Part shown: piece by piece, positions 1 through 8,447 of the stretch
How the letters are laid out: the number at the start of each line of letters is the position of its first letter
Position numbering within the stretch: the stretch's first letter is position 1
The notes under the pieces: model-generated
The model's database searches: none
Told to the model about the DNA's origin: nothing
Seen by the model: only the letters and a program-made list of their open reading frames with translations
Made by a program: the position numbers and the translations under genes
Origin: Fuerstiella sp.
GTDB taxonomy: Bacteria > Planctomycetota > Planctomycetia > Planctomycetales > Planctomycetaceae
Assembly (NCBI GenBank): GCA_029941865.1
Contig: JAPYTO010000039.1
Location: 1-36,603, forward strand
DNA: 36,603 nucleotides
Direction: 5' to 3'

Positions 1-11
1 TTCCGCCATGG

Positions 12-143
12 ATGGCTAATCGCGACAATCTGCAACAGGAACGAAATACCTTCGATCCGATCCCCGTCATTCGCGACAACCTGCTTTTTCTGATCGCGAT
101 GCTTAGTCTTGGTTGTCTGCACGTCTCCAGGCGAGATTACTAG
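12..143 (+). CDS. possible small ORF or 3' end of a gene entering from the left
   Basis: A plus-strand frame is open from the window edge to a TAG at 141-143. An ATG at 12 would give 43 residues, containing one hydrophobic stretch (LLFLIAMLSLGCL). It meets the sialidase-like gene tail to tail with a 4-base overlap of stop codons, a spacing that real convergent genes can show. I recognise no family. It could be the C-terminus of a longer protein that starts outside the window, a small membrane peptide, or chance. There is no clear ribosome binding site before the ATG. Confidence 0.2.
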   Translation: MANRDNLQQERNTFDPIPVIRDNLLFLIAMLSLGCLHVSRRDY

Positions 144-1519
144 CGGTCCGGTTTCTTTTCTGTGGGTGAGTCAGGGACGCCAGTATCTGCGTGAGCAAGG
201 GCCGCTGCCAGCTGTGGCGTCTGAAGCGTTCGAGTGATGCGAAACACTCCGGCCGGACCGTTGGGATGGCCCGCGTAAATGAAAATGTGCTGCACACCCC
301 GTTTAACGTCGACCACTGCACCTGCGGGATGAAAGCCGTCGGCGGTCGAATAGAATTTGCCGGTGATCGCCAGCAGGCGACATTCGCGACGCCACTGACC
401 GGTCTTCCAGGCTGCTGGATCCATGCTCCACAGCCAGAGTTCCATCCGATGTCGCTCTGAACGCACAATCTCAAAGCGTTTGGTGACGGGGTTGAAGGAA
501 AAGTCGACGGTATCTACCAGCCGCGGATCCTGAAGATTCGTATCGATGACAACGGGCGATTCACCCGGCAACCAACTGATCTGTTTGTGAGCACGGACTT
601 TTTTCTGATCTCGCGTGACAAACAGGTAGCGTCCTTCGTGAAAAAGTGTCGCTGGTTCGTATTGAGGAAACCCGACGTCGTGCTCCTCAACCTTCCATGT
701 CGCCCCGTTATCAGGTGAACTCAATGCCACCAATCGGTTACTCAGTTTGTGATACGAATTCGCCTCACCGAACCAGTTGCCGAAGACCAACATCCCATGC
801 GACGAATGATCCAGAATCCGCGGCCCAAGATTGACAATCTCGTGTGGAAAGTTGTCGTCCCTGAGCGCATTTGAGAAATGCCGCCACGTTTGGCCGGCAT
901 CCTGCGACCGAAATACACCATGGTTGTTCATCGCCACGACCGCACCGTCTGAAGTCGTGCCGATAGAGTGTAGATGCACTTTGTAGCCTGCGGTGGACTT
1001 GTTGTCCTTCTGAAATTTCGCGCGATGCGAGAGCGGTACGATGCCTCCGCGATTACGGTCCTCCGGCCGCATGCAATCACGCAGATCAAACGGTTGCGAC
1101 CATGTCCTGCCGCCGTCTTTGCTGCGAAGCACAATGCCGTAGGACATCGTTGGGTCAGGTTGACCTGCGCCTTTGGCGTTGTGTCCGGGAATGCGCCGGT
1201 GCATCACCACAATTGTGTCGCCCGTCATCGTGGCGATCGGCCAGCCAAAGTGATTGCAGTCACCCACGGATTCCGACGGCAAATGCACGGGTGCAATTTC
1301 CATCAGACCGAGCGATTTTGATGTCTTCAATTGGCTCGCAGCAGCGGCTGTGAGCATGGGGAGTTGTGTGGCACGTTTTCCTGTCACGTCCGCGGCATGC
1401 GTCGTCGTTCCGCAAATGGACAACACCGCCGTTGCTGTCAGGATCATGTGGAGCAACGCGATTCGAGCAGCGACACCGGTTTCTGACCAGGTTTTCCTGA
1501 CGATGCTCATGCGGATCAT
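140..1519 (-). CDS. exported BNR-repeat / sialidase-like protein
   Basis: The product is predicted to be a secreted six-bladed beta-propeller of the sialidase/BNR superfamily, of about 459 residues. Three Asp-box motifs (S-x-D-x-G-x-T-W type) are visible: RSKDGGRTW near residue 132, RSQDAGQTW near 204 and SSPDNGATW near 267. An N-terminal signal peptide ends near THA-AD (about residue 42). I chose the ATG at 1519, not the TTG at 1546, because a GGGA-containing purine stretch lies about 10 bases upstream and the signal peptide then has a normal length. It is the last gene of a minus-strand operon, 29 bases after the sulfatase stop codon. Many planctomycete sulfatase clusters carry such exo-sialidase-like proteins. 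True sialidase activity is not shown, since Asp-boxes are structural and the catalytic Arg triad cannot be assigned with confidence. Confidence 0.8.
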   Translation of the reverse strand: MIRMSIVRKTWSETGVAARIALLHMILTATAVLSICGTTTHAADVTGKRATQLPMLTAAAASQLKTSKSLGLMEIAPVHLPSESVGDCNHFGWPIATMTGDTIVVMHRRIPGHNAKGAGQPDPTMSYGIVLRSKDGGRTWSQPFDLRDCMRPEDRNRGGIVPLSHRAKFQKDNKSTAGYKVHLHSIGTTSDGAVVAMNNHGVFRSQDAGQTWRHFSNALRDDNFPHEIVNLGPRILDHSSHGMLVFGNWFGEANSYHKLSNRLVALSSPDNGATWKVEEHDVGFPQYEPATLFHEGRYLFVTRDQKKVRAHKQISWLPGESPVVIDTNLQDPRLVDTVDFSFNPVTKRFEIVRSERHRMELWLWSMDPAAWKTGQWRRECRLLAITGKFYSTADGFHPAGAVVDVKRGVQHIFIYAGHPNGPAGVFRITRTLQTPQLAAALAHADTGVPDSPTEKKPDR

Positions 1520-1548
1520 ACAGTGGCGTTCCCGGAACTGCGCCAATT

Positions 1549-3312
1549 TCAGGGAATCAGATTCAGTTCGATCGAATGCACGTCGATCACACGTGTGCCG
1601 ACAAGGTCGAGGGCACTGAGGCGAAGTTCGCCGTTGCCTTTGCGAAGATTCAGTGTGCCGAGTCTCAGCGGAATGAAGTCCTTCACAAAGTAATGTGACC
1701 TGGCGACTCGTTCTTTGGACTTATCGTATAACGGTGGGTTGAACACCTGCGTATTTTTTTCCTGGACGGCCTCTGCCCCTTCTGCCGCCAGCTGAATGGT
1801 CGCATCTTCGTTGCCGGCCGCACAGGTGTAATAGACGGTTGCTGCGTAGTTGCCGGTTTTCGCGACATCAACCTGCCAGCTGATGTAGTCTTCTGTGCTG
1901 GTCCAATTGGTGAAGAATGAGTTGTTCGGGGCTTTGGAACTGCGTTTGATGGTTCCGTGCTCCACACCGTCTCTGGCCGGCAGCGTTGTCGAAGGGCCGT
2001 AGCCGACATGAAAAGGTCGGGCAACGCTGGCTTCGAAGCAGACCTGCATTTCTTCCCCGTGTTGCACAGCCTGTTGACGTAGTTCCGACGCCAGTTCCGA
2101 ATGTTGATCGGCGACGTTGTTCCGCTGACCCGGATCGCTGGCGATGTCGAACAATTGCCCCGCCGCATCAAGCCGAAATCGCTGAGTCCGCACGCTGACC
2201 TGATTCTTTCTGATGGAAAACAACGAACGTGGCTCCCACTTCGCGTTTTCCTGCAGCAACAGCGGAATGAGACTTCGGCCGTCCAGAGGTTTGCTTTTCT
2301 GAAGTTTGATGCCCGCCAGATCGATCAACGTTGGCAGCAGATCAATGGCCCCCGCGATCTGCGGAATGGTGGCACCGGATGGAATGTGTCCTGGCCAGCG
2401 AATGAAAAACGGAACACGCAGTCCGCCTTCGTCGATGGATCCCTTCCGTCCTTTCATACCGCCGTTCCAGCGATATGAATTCGGGCCGTTGTCCGAAAAG
2501 TAGATCACGATCGTGTCATCACGCAGTTTCAGGTTCTCCAGTGTCGTCAGCACACGCCCGACATTCCAGTCGATGTTTTCGCACAGCGCCAGTGCGGCGC
2601 GAGTCATCATCACGTCTTCCCGATCAGGATCCCGGTGCTGCATCGCGGGATCTTTGTCTTTGAACTTCTCGTAGAAACGATCCGGCACCATCATTGGAGA
2701 ATGAGGTGTGTTCAGCGGGATGTAACAGAAAAATGGTCGATTCTGGTTTGCTGTGATGAACGAGATCGCGTGGTCCGTAAAGTCGTCCACGATAAAACCG
2801 TTTCCACGCACCCGCTCTCGGTTGTGATCCAGTGGCGGACTGAAGTAGTGACCCCAGTGTCCGGACGTGAAGCCATAATATTCATCAAATCCGCGATCAT
2901 TCGGGTGCAGCGGTGGTTGTGTGCCGTTGTGCCATTTTCCGAAAGCGCCAGTGGCGTAACCAGCGGCGCTGAATTGGTCGGCGATCGTCGTTTCTTCTGC
3001 GTTCAGCCGACCTTCGCCGCGGCTGACTCCACTGACGCCAGTGCGAGGATAATAACGTCCGGTCAGGAATTCCGCTCGTGTGGGTGCACAAACCTGGCAG
3101 ACGTAGAAGTGCTGTACCGTAGCACCGTCGCGGGCAAGGGTGTCAATGTTGGGAGTTGCCAGATTCGTATTGCCGCTGACTCCCAGATCGCCCCAGCCCT
3201 GATCGTCCGTGAGAATGATCACGACGTTTGGCTGGCGAGCCGTCGCCGGTTGCGAAATGGCGAATGCATTGATCACGCATATCGTCGCGATGATTGCTGT
3301 GATTGACTTCAT
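1549..3312 (-). CDS. exported type I sulfatase (arylsulfatase family)
   Basis: This 587-residue formylglycine sulfatase would hydrolyse sulfate esters, probably on sulfated polysaccharides, outside the cytoplasm. A signal peptide covers residues 1 to about 25. The metal-binding start ILTDDQGWGDLG is at 34-45. The C-x-P-x-R activation motif is CAPTR with Cys75 as the residue converted to formylglycine. GKWH and FSDNGPN supply further active-site residues. After about residue 420 there is a beta-rich tail of about 150 residues containing DYISWQVDVAKTGNYAATV, resembling a carbohydrate-binding or accessory module. The start codon overlaps the stop of the upstream phosphoesterase as ATGA, indicating translational coupling. 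An anaerobic or FGE-type maturase is needed for activity; none is in this window. Substrate specificity cannot be read from the sequence. Confidence 0.93.
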   Translation of the reverse strand: MKSITAIIATICVINAFAISQPATARQPNVVIILTDDQGWGDLGVSGNTNLATPNIDTLARDGATVQHFYVCQVCAPTRAEFLTGRYYPRTGVSGVSRGEGRLNAEETTIADQFSAAGYATGAFGKWHNGTQPPLHPNDRGFDEYYGFTSGHWGHYFSPPLDHNRERVRGNGFIVDDFTDHAISFITANQNRPFFCYIPLNTPHSPMMVPDRFYEKFKDKDPAMQHRDPDREDVMMTRAALALCENIDWNVGRVLTTLENLKLRDDTIVIYFSDNGPNSYRWNGGMKGRKGSIDEGGLRVPFFIRWPGHIPSGATIPQIAGAIDLLPTLIDLAGIKLQKSKPLDGRSLIPLLLQENAKWEPRSLFSIRKNQVSVRTQRFRLDAAGQLFDIASDPGQRNNVADQHSELASELRQQAVQHGEEMQVCFEASVARPFHVGYGPSTTLPARDGVEHGTIKRSSKAPNNSFFTNWTSTEDYISWQVDVAKTGNYAATVYYTCAAGNEDATIQLAAEGAEAVQEKNTQVFNPPLYDKSKERVARSHYFVKDFIPLRLGTLNLRKGNGELRLSALDLVGTRVIDVHSIELNLIP

Positions 3313-4190
3313 GGTTTTGGTTCTTGTCCAGGTGTGGGGGCTGGCTGGCGTCTGTCAAATTGGAATGGATTGGCCAGGTCGCCAGTGACTTTCACCTGCA
3401 ACGGCGGGGCGATGCCACCCTGGTCGACCTGGACACGCAGGATGTTCTTTGCGGCAAACGGGCGATCGTGAATCCAGACGTGTCCATCGCCGTGCAGGTA
3501 CAGAATCGGTTTGCCGAAATCCTGTGCGTCTTTGTTGAAAGGCTTGAAGAAATCATTGTGCTTCGGGGCCGGTTTCGCATGACCGAAGATGACCATGCTG
3601 CTGACGTCGGCGCCAAAGAGACTCAGATTGCGACGTGTCCACTGCAGGTCATCCGCGTGTCGCTGCTTCCATTCGGCCGGATCATGGATCAACCCACCAA
3701 CGATGTTCAGCCCGATGAATAGCACCCTGTTCTTCACAAATGAAAAGTTTTCCTCGCGTTCCAACTGTCGAAACACGGGCAGACGATGCTGCCAATGCTG
3801 ATCGAACCGCATGAAATGTTTATCCCAGAACTCCCACGCTTCCGCCGGATTCGTGCAGTCGTTCCATTCATTGTCACCGGGAATGATAAACACGGGGGCG
3901 GTGGCCTGTCGCAACATGCCAGCCACCTTAACGTAAACAGCTTCGTCACACGGAGCAGCGCCTCCTTTGATATCGCCCACGTGGACCACGAATTCCGCGT
4001 CCTGTGGCAATTCCGCCACCTGTTGCGGAAGCAGCACATCTTCGTGAGGCGCATACGGCACGTCGCCCATCGCATAGAATATGACGGGGTCGTGTGCCAA
4101 TTGACCAGCCGTCGATTGGCCCTGTGCCACTGCGGATACAGCAATCGTCAGTGCCAGGAACGCTCCGGCCTGGAGAATGTTCGTCATCAT
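3309..4190 (-). CDS. exported calcineurin-like metallophosphoesterase
   Basis: This protein of about 293 residues has an N-terminal signal peptide (cleavage near AVAQG-Q) and the ordered dimetal phosphoesterase motifs. These are GDVPY (42), GDIKGG (72), GDNEWND (105, the GNH[D/E] equivalent), GHAKPAPKH (203) and HGDGHVW (233, the GHxH equivalent). The family cleaves phosphomonoesters or diesters. Within this operon it may remove phosphate from a glycan or other extracellular substrate, which is inference. I selected ATG 4190 over the TTG at 4199 because an AAGGA motif lies about 10 bases before it. It is the promoter-proximal gene of the phosphoesterase-sulfatase-sialidase set and overlaps the sulfatase by 4 bases. 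Confidence 0.85.
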   Translation of the reverse strand: MMTNILQAGAFLALTIAVSAVAQGQSTAGQLAHDPVIFYAMGDVPYAPHEDVLLPQQVAELPQDAEFVVHVGDIKGGAAPCDEAVYVKVAGMLRQATAPVFIIPGDNEWNDCTNPAEAWEFWDKHFMRFDQHWQHRLPVFRQLEREENFSFVKNRVLFIGLNIVGGLIHDPAEWKQRHADDLQWTRRNLSLFGADVSSMVIFGHAKPAPKHNDFFKPFNKDAQDFGKPILYLHGDGHVWIHDRPFAAKNILRVQVDQGGIAPPLQVKVTGDLANPFQFDRRQPAPTPGQEPKP

Positions 4191-4650
4191 AAACGTCAAG
4201 TCCTTCGAGTCGGCAGCAATGCCGATGATGTTGGTGCTGCCGGACCGAAGCGATGGATTCGCTCGGCGACCGTAGCTACGCTTTGTTATGAAAATACGTA
4301 ATGTTTAAATTGAGTTCAGCGATCAACGGGAGCGGATGTTTTCGTTCCTCGCAACAACTCGCATGGTCCGAGGCACCCGCCTGGTGTTGCATCCACATTA
4401 CGTTTACTAATGCTGACGGTAGCGGAAGTCGCCCGGACTTTCGGCGTTTCCCCTCGTTTGCCGAAACTCTGGGCGAGCTCCGCTACTGGTAAACTTGACA
4501 TGGACAGACCACTAGATGGATTCTGAGAAGCTGTTATCGGTCTCCGGGGGGCTTCGGTCAAGTCGCTTCATCCCGCGGGGCGTGGTTTTTGTCGACAGCA
4601 GTCATGTGAATGTAGAACCAACTGTTGCCGTCGCTCGGTATCCCTTCCTG
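4191..4650. other. noncoding gap with one palindromic repeat
   Basis: This 460-base gap separates mqnD (ending at 4651) from the phosphoesterase start. It contains the imperfect palindrome described separately at 4419-4486 and a 10-base perfect palindrome at 4271-4280. Short open frames here have no recognisable protein features. The promoter of the hydrolase operon should lie in the part near 4200-4320, which is locally AT-rich (4285-4315), but I could not assign convincing -35/-10 boxes. Confidence 0.6.
4419..4486. repeat. imperfect palindromic element, 26-base arms
   Basis: The left arm (4419-4444, beginning GTAGCGGAAGTCGCCCGG) is complementary to the right arm (4461-4486, ending GAGCTCCGCTAC) at 22 of 26 positions, with a 16-base loop. 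The element would form a long hairpin. It lies wholly between genes. The arm sequence resembles palindromic units that I recall as common in planctomycete intergenic regions, so a dispersed REP/MITE-like family is likely. Only one copy was seen in this window. Confidence 0.7.
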
Positions 4651-5493
4651 CTAGGGCCGAAAGACTTCCAGGCGTCTGGCGGTGTTTTCCACCAGCCCGA
4701 TATCAATGGCACGGTCAGAAAGTTGGTGCAGCGCAGCCCGTCCGGAATCGCCCAGATCCACTGTCCAGTCGTTGACGTACAGATCGACATGTTTCATCAA
4801 TACTTCATCGTCAAATTCCTGAGCGTACTTCCGCATGGTGGGTAACGGTGCGTTGCGATCGGCCAGCGCGAAGTGCAGTGAGTCCTGAATGACGGCCTGG
4901 ACTTTCGCAGTGGTTTCCGCCGGTAACGTGCGTTGAGCCACAATGCCTCCGAGCGGGAGCGGGCAGTTCGTTTCCTGTTCCCAACGCGTGCCGAGATCTA
5001 CGACCAGCCCCAATCCTTCGTTCTGCCAGGTGAAACGGCCCTCGTGGATGCACACACCGAAATCGGCCTGCTGGCGTTTCAGCAGCGGCATGATTTCTGA
5101 GAAGACGACGTGCTGGATTTGGGTCGTGTTGGCGTAGAACAAACGAAACAGCAGAGCCGCGGTCGTGTGTTCACCCGGGCAGAGTGTTACCTGTTCGCTG
5201 TTGCCTGGCGTAGCAGTCTGCTCAGCAGACAGCAACAGTGGTCCAACGCCAAATCCCAGCGCTGAGCCACACGGCAGGACGACGGTCGTTTCGGCCAACA
5301 GCAGTGCGGCATGAAAGCTGGCTTTCGCGACGTCGAAGTCACCCACAAACAATCGGTCGTTCAATTGCTGGATGTCGAGCAATTCAACATCGAATTCAAG
5401 GCCACGCCAATCAACCAGCTGATTCATCAACGCGTGAAACGTAAACGTATCGTTGGGGCAGGTCGAAATTCCCAGGCGGATGATGTCCGTCAT
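4651..5493 (-). CDS. mqnD: 1,4-dihydroxy-6-naphthoate synthase (MqnD)
   Basis: MqnD converts cyclic dehypoxanthinyl futalosine to 1,4-dihydroxy-6-naphthoate in the futalosine route to menaquinone. The 280-residue protein has the family's N-terminal ISTCPNDTFTFH motif (9-20), then DVAKASFHAA, GSALGFGVGPLLL and IHEGRFTW, all typical of this periplasmic-binding-protein-like enzyme. It is cytoplasmic with no signal peptide, and its length is normal. The ATG overlaps the mqnB stop as ATGA, so the two enzymes are co-translated. MqnA and MqnC are not in the window. Confidence 0.92.
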   Translation of the reverse strand: MTDIIRLGISTCPNDTFTFHALMNQLVDWRGLEFDVELLDIQQLNDRLFVGDFDVAKASFHAALLLAETTVVLPCGSALGFGVGPLLLSAEQTATPGNSEQVTLCPGEHTTAALLFRLFYANTTQIQHVVFSEIMPLLKRQQADFGVCIHEGRFTWQNEGLGLVVDLGTRWEQETNCPLPLGGIVAQRTLPAETTAKVQAVIQDSLHFALADRNAPLPTMRKYAQEFDDEVLMKHVDLYVNDWTVDLGDSGRAALHQLSDRAIDIGLVENTARRLEVFRP

Positions 5494-6143
5494 GCCAAAG
5501 TCTCAATGATCAGTTCGGCCGCCGCGGCCAGAGCTTCCCGAATCTGCCAGTTTTCTTTGTTCCGGTCTCCGGCGTTGTTTGAGATTCCACGAACAATTTC
5601 GACCGGAACATCGCAGATCCTGCCCGCCAGCGCGGCCGAAAACCCCTCCATGTCCTCGGCCGCCGCCGCGGGAAATTTTGCCAACCGCAGATCAACGTCC
5701 GACTGTTGTGCCGACGCTGCACAGACCGTCAGCAACATCCCGGCGTTGGGCTCGCGGGGACTGCTTCCGGTCGTCAGTTGTATAACGTCACCGATGCGAT
5801 CTTCTGCGGACCCGGCCGGTGCGTCCCAATGCGGCCAGTCCATTTCGCCCGCGGTCAGAAACTGCGGGCCAGAGCCCGCTCCAATCCCAAACGCTGCGAC
5901 TTCAGAAAACCAATACGCATGTCCGATCTGCAGGCGATTATTAAAGGTGCCTGCGATTCCGGTCAGGACGATTCGTTCCGGACTGTCGAGCGACAGAAAC
6001 TGTGCGGCACGGGCGGCGGCGGCGATGACTCCAAAGCCACAGCATTCCAGCGCAACCGACGATAAATCGATTTTGGATTCCAACGCACCGCGAAGAATCG
6101 TCAATTCGAACGGAGTTGGAGCAAGAATAAGAGTGGTTGGCAT
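5490..6143 (-). CDS. mqnB: futalosine hydrolase (MqnB), purine nucleosidase family
   Basis: MqnB removes hypoxanthine from futalosine to give dehypoxanthinyl futalosine. The protein is about 217 residues when started at ATG 6143 (MPTTLILAPTPFEL). The frame stays open upstream to 6281, but those 46 extra residues are low-complexity and unlike the family. Phosphorylase/nucleosidase-fold features are visible: IVLTGIAGTF in the first half, then AEDMEGFSAAL, which supplies the substrate-binding Met-Glu pair, and VEIVRGISNNAGDR near the C-terminus. It directly precedes and overlaps mqnD. No strong Shine-Dalgarno sequence precedes the chosen start. Confidence 0.88.
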   Translation of the reverse strand: MPTTLILAPTPFELTILRGALESKIDLSSVALECCGFGVIAAAARAAQFLSLDSPERIVLTGIAGTFNNRLQIGHAYWFSEVAAFGIGAGSGPQFLTAGEMDWPHWDAPAGSAEDRIGDVIQLTTGSSPREPNAGMLLTVCAASAQQSDVDLRLAKFPAAAAEDMEGFSAALAGRICDVPVEIVRGISNNAGDRNKENWQIREALAAAAELIIETLA

Positions 6144-6326
6144 GGGAGGCTGTGATGTGTTTGATCTGCCCCACCGACGCGGGGTGGCCATCGTTGAGTC
6201 AGGACGTCCGAGTAGGGAACGCTCGTTCTCACATGTGGCTTGCTTTCGCATACCAGAATCAGGACCGGGTGTTTCAGGCAACCGTCATTGTCGTCGGATC
6301 ATAACAGTGTCGCTGTCAAATGCCTG

Positions 6327-7130
6327 CTATGGTGTCCAGATGGTCGCTGACTTCGGCTGGTCGTTCGTGCGTGGGCGGCGACGGGCTTTCATTCGGATGT
6401 ACGGCGGGACAAAGCGGCCTCGGTAGCCGTAATGGGTCACAGCCGCTTCGTAGTCAGCACGGACGGGTTCGCGCACGTCTTCAATAATCAGACCGCTGCG
6501 GCATGCTCCGCCCAGCAAATCCTGCAGGCGATGCAGGTATTCCGTGGCTCCGTTTTCACGATACGACTGATCGATCTGACGTGGCAGTGGGCCCTTGTGG
6601 TAGTATTCGACGCCGATGACAAACTGATGGCGTTCGTTGCGATGGCTGATCTGCAGACTGGTGGGTTGTTTGTGCTGGCTGATGTAAATCCCATCGTCGC
6701 GCAGAACTCGAGCGATTTCGGCATACATTGGGCACAGGTCCGGGATGTAACAACTGCTGACTGGCTGGTGCACGATGTCGAAGGCAGAGTCGTCAAATAT
6801 TCGCAGGTCATCCATGGAGCCCTGAGCTGTTTGGATGTTCAGGCCTCGACGAGCAGCTTCGCGTTCATCCAGTTGAAGCATGGAGTCGCTGACATCGACG
6901 ACGGTGACGTTGGCACCCGCGACGGCATACAACACCGACTGCCACCCACCTCCTGACGCCAGGCACAGCACATCGAGTCCGGCCACGCTGTGCGGCAGCC
7001 AGCCGCGGCCATCCAGGACTTTCAATGGATTCCGGCACTCTTCGTCTGTGGCAACTTTGGCAAACAGGCTGCCGTTGTCGGCCAGACTGTTCCAAACCCT
7101 GCGATTGGTTGTTTGATAATCGGCAGACAC
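6327..7130 (-). CDS. class I SAM-dependent methyltransferase
   Basis: This 267-residue Rossmann-fold methyltransferase has motif I VLCLASGGGWQS (54-65), an acidic ribose-binding residue in TVVDVSDSML, a SMDDLRIF motif binding the adenine region, and a later RVLRDDGIYIS segment. The fold matches Methyltransf_11/25-like families. The substrate cannot be inferred. The start is a GTG at 7130 without a clear ribosome binding site. It lies 183 bases upstream of mqnB on the same strand. A role in menaquinone methylation (MenG/UbiE-like) is possible from position only; the sequence does not show a diagnostic UbiE signature. Confidence 0.75.
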   Translation of the reverse strand: MSADYQTTNRRVWNSLADNGSLFAKVATDEECRNPLKVLDGRGWLPHSVAGLDVLCLASGGGWQSVLYAVAGANVTVVDVSDSMLQLDEREAARRGLNIQTAQGSMDDLRIFDDSAFDIVHQPVSSCYIPDLCPMYAEIARVLRDDGIYISQHKQPTSLQISHRNERHQFVIGVEYYHKGPLPRQIDQSYRENGATEYLHRLQDLLGGACRSGLIIEDVREPVRADYEAAVTHYGYRGRFVPPYIRMKARRRPRTNDQPKSATIWTP

Positions 7131-7506
7131 GTCTGTTATTGAGCGTTGAAAGGAGCGTTGACGGCAACGGCGGCTGAGGGCAAACCCGATCAGTGGGCGT
7201 GCAATCGGTGGCGCAATCCGGACGTTATATCCTGGGTAGGTGGGTCAATCCTCATCTGTCGTGCGATTTACTGGAACATTCGGCACAACGGGAACCGCGA
7301 GATCCTGACAAACGAGCCGAATTCATGTCTCGACACGAACCCGTGAGGTAGCCTGCAATATGCATTCGGTGGAAGCCGGTGCACGTCTGTTACGATCTGC
7401 ACAGACTATTGATTGTTGCGGAGAAGTTTTCACATCAAAGTTTTGCACCTCAGGAATTTTTCTTCCTCGCAGCGAGTCCCCAGACCCAAAGATCCTGGAT
7501 TTCCTT
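7131..7506. other. intergenic region between divergent genes
   Basis: This 376-base gap lies between the methyltransferase (leftward) and the export-like module (rightward), and should hold both promoters. Open frames extend into it from the adaptor gene but without a plausible leader. I see no convincing operator, terminator or RNA gene. Confidence 0.5.
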
Positions 7507-8447
7507 ATGTTCTGTCCCAAGACTAAATCACGACGAACAGTTGCGTGCCTGGTTGTGGTCGTCACGCTGCCCATCTCAACGGCCGGCAGTGCACCGCCAG
7601 CGAAATTTTCGGGCCGACCATCAGACAACACACAACACTCTGCGGAGGAGTCCGAAGAGTCGAAGTCGATCGAGGGATTCACTGAACCCTACGCGGACAT
7701 CAACATGGCTGCGTCTGAGATGGGAACGCTGGCGAATGTCGCAGTCAAAGATGGCGACGTCGTGAAGGCCGGTCAACTACTTGCCAATCTGGACGACGCT
7801 GTGCTGCTGCATCGTTGGATGTTGCCAAAGCCGGCATGTCCGCCACAGGCGAACTTCAGTCGGCTCGCACCCAGCTGGAACTGAAGACGGTTCAACACCA
7901 AAAACTCACCGAGCTTTTTGAACGCAACCATGCCAGTCAGCGGGAACTTGACCGAGTCAAGGGTGAGGTTCGAATTGCTCAATCCCGGTTCCAATCCGTC
8001 CAGGAAGACCTTGCCGTTCGTCGACTTGAGTACGCTCGAATCGAAGCACCGTTGAGGCAGCGACACATTCTGTCCACGATTGATGGAGTTGTGGTTGAGG
8101 TCCGCAAAGACCGCGGAGAATTCGTTTCGCCATCCGACCCGGTAGTCGTGCGAATTGTTCAGCTGGACCCGTTGCTGGTGGTGTTTTCGGTACCGGTCGA
8201 CCGCCGCTCGGAAATTGTAGGTGGCCAGTCAATACCGATGCAGATCGCCGGGCATTCGGCACCTACCATGGCGACTGTGGAATACGTTGATCCAACCGTC
8301 GACGCATCCAGCGGTACGTTTAAAGTCAAAGTCCGTCTGCCGAATCCGGAAGGGAAATGGCACAGTGGCGAAAAGTCCGTCCTGCTGCTTGATCAGAGCG
8401 ATTCTGTGTCTGTCTCGTCCGCCCAGGATCCCGCACGCACGAAATGA
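7507..8447 (+). pseudogene. HlyD/RND-type periplasmic adaptor, broken by a one-base frameshift
   Basis: This is a membrane-fusion (periplasmic adaptor) protein of the HlyD/AcrA type that would bridge an inner-membrane transporter to an outer-membrane channel. It reads in two frames. The first (from ATG 7507) gives a signal peptide (ACLVVVVTLPISTAG) and a half-lipoyl motif GDVVKAGQLLANLDDAVLL. The second continues as ASLDVAKAGMSATGELQSA, a coiled-coil hairpin, the second lipoyl half (TIDGVVVEVRKDRGEF) and beta-barrel (ATVEYVDPTVDASSGTFKV). Restoring one G after 7809 rejoins them into about 313 residues. The ATG of the next gene overlaps its stop as ATGA. No slippery heptamer is seen, so programmed frameshifting is unlikely. 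Mutation or a sequencing deletion explains it. Confidence 0.75.

Noticed and set aside
2635..3306. 223-codon open frame opposite the sulfatase
   Set aside because: It is the antisense shadow of a well-supported sulfatase gene and has no domain character.
4316..4561. 81-codon open frame on the minus strand
   Set aside because: It reads through the long palindrome, has no family resemblance, and its composition is that of noncoding sequence.
6144..6281. Longer MqnB start at 6281
   Set aside because: The extra 46 residues are unlike nucleosidase N-termini, and the family sequence begins at MPTTLILAPTPFEL.
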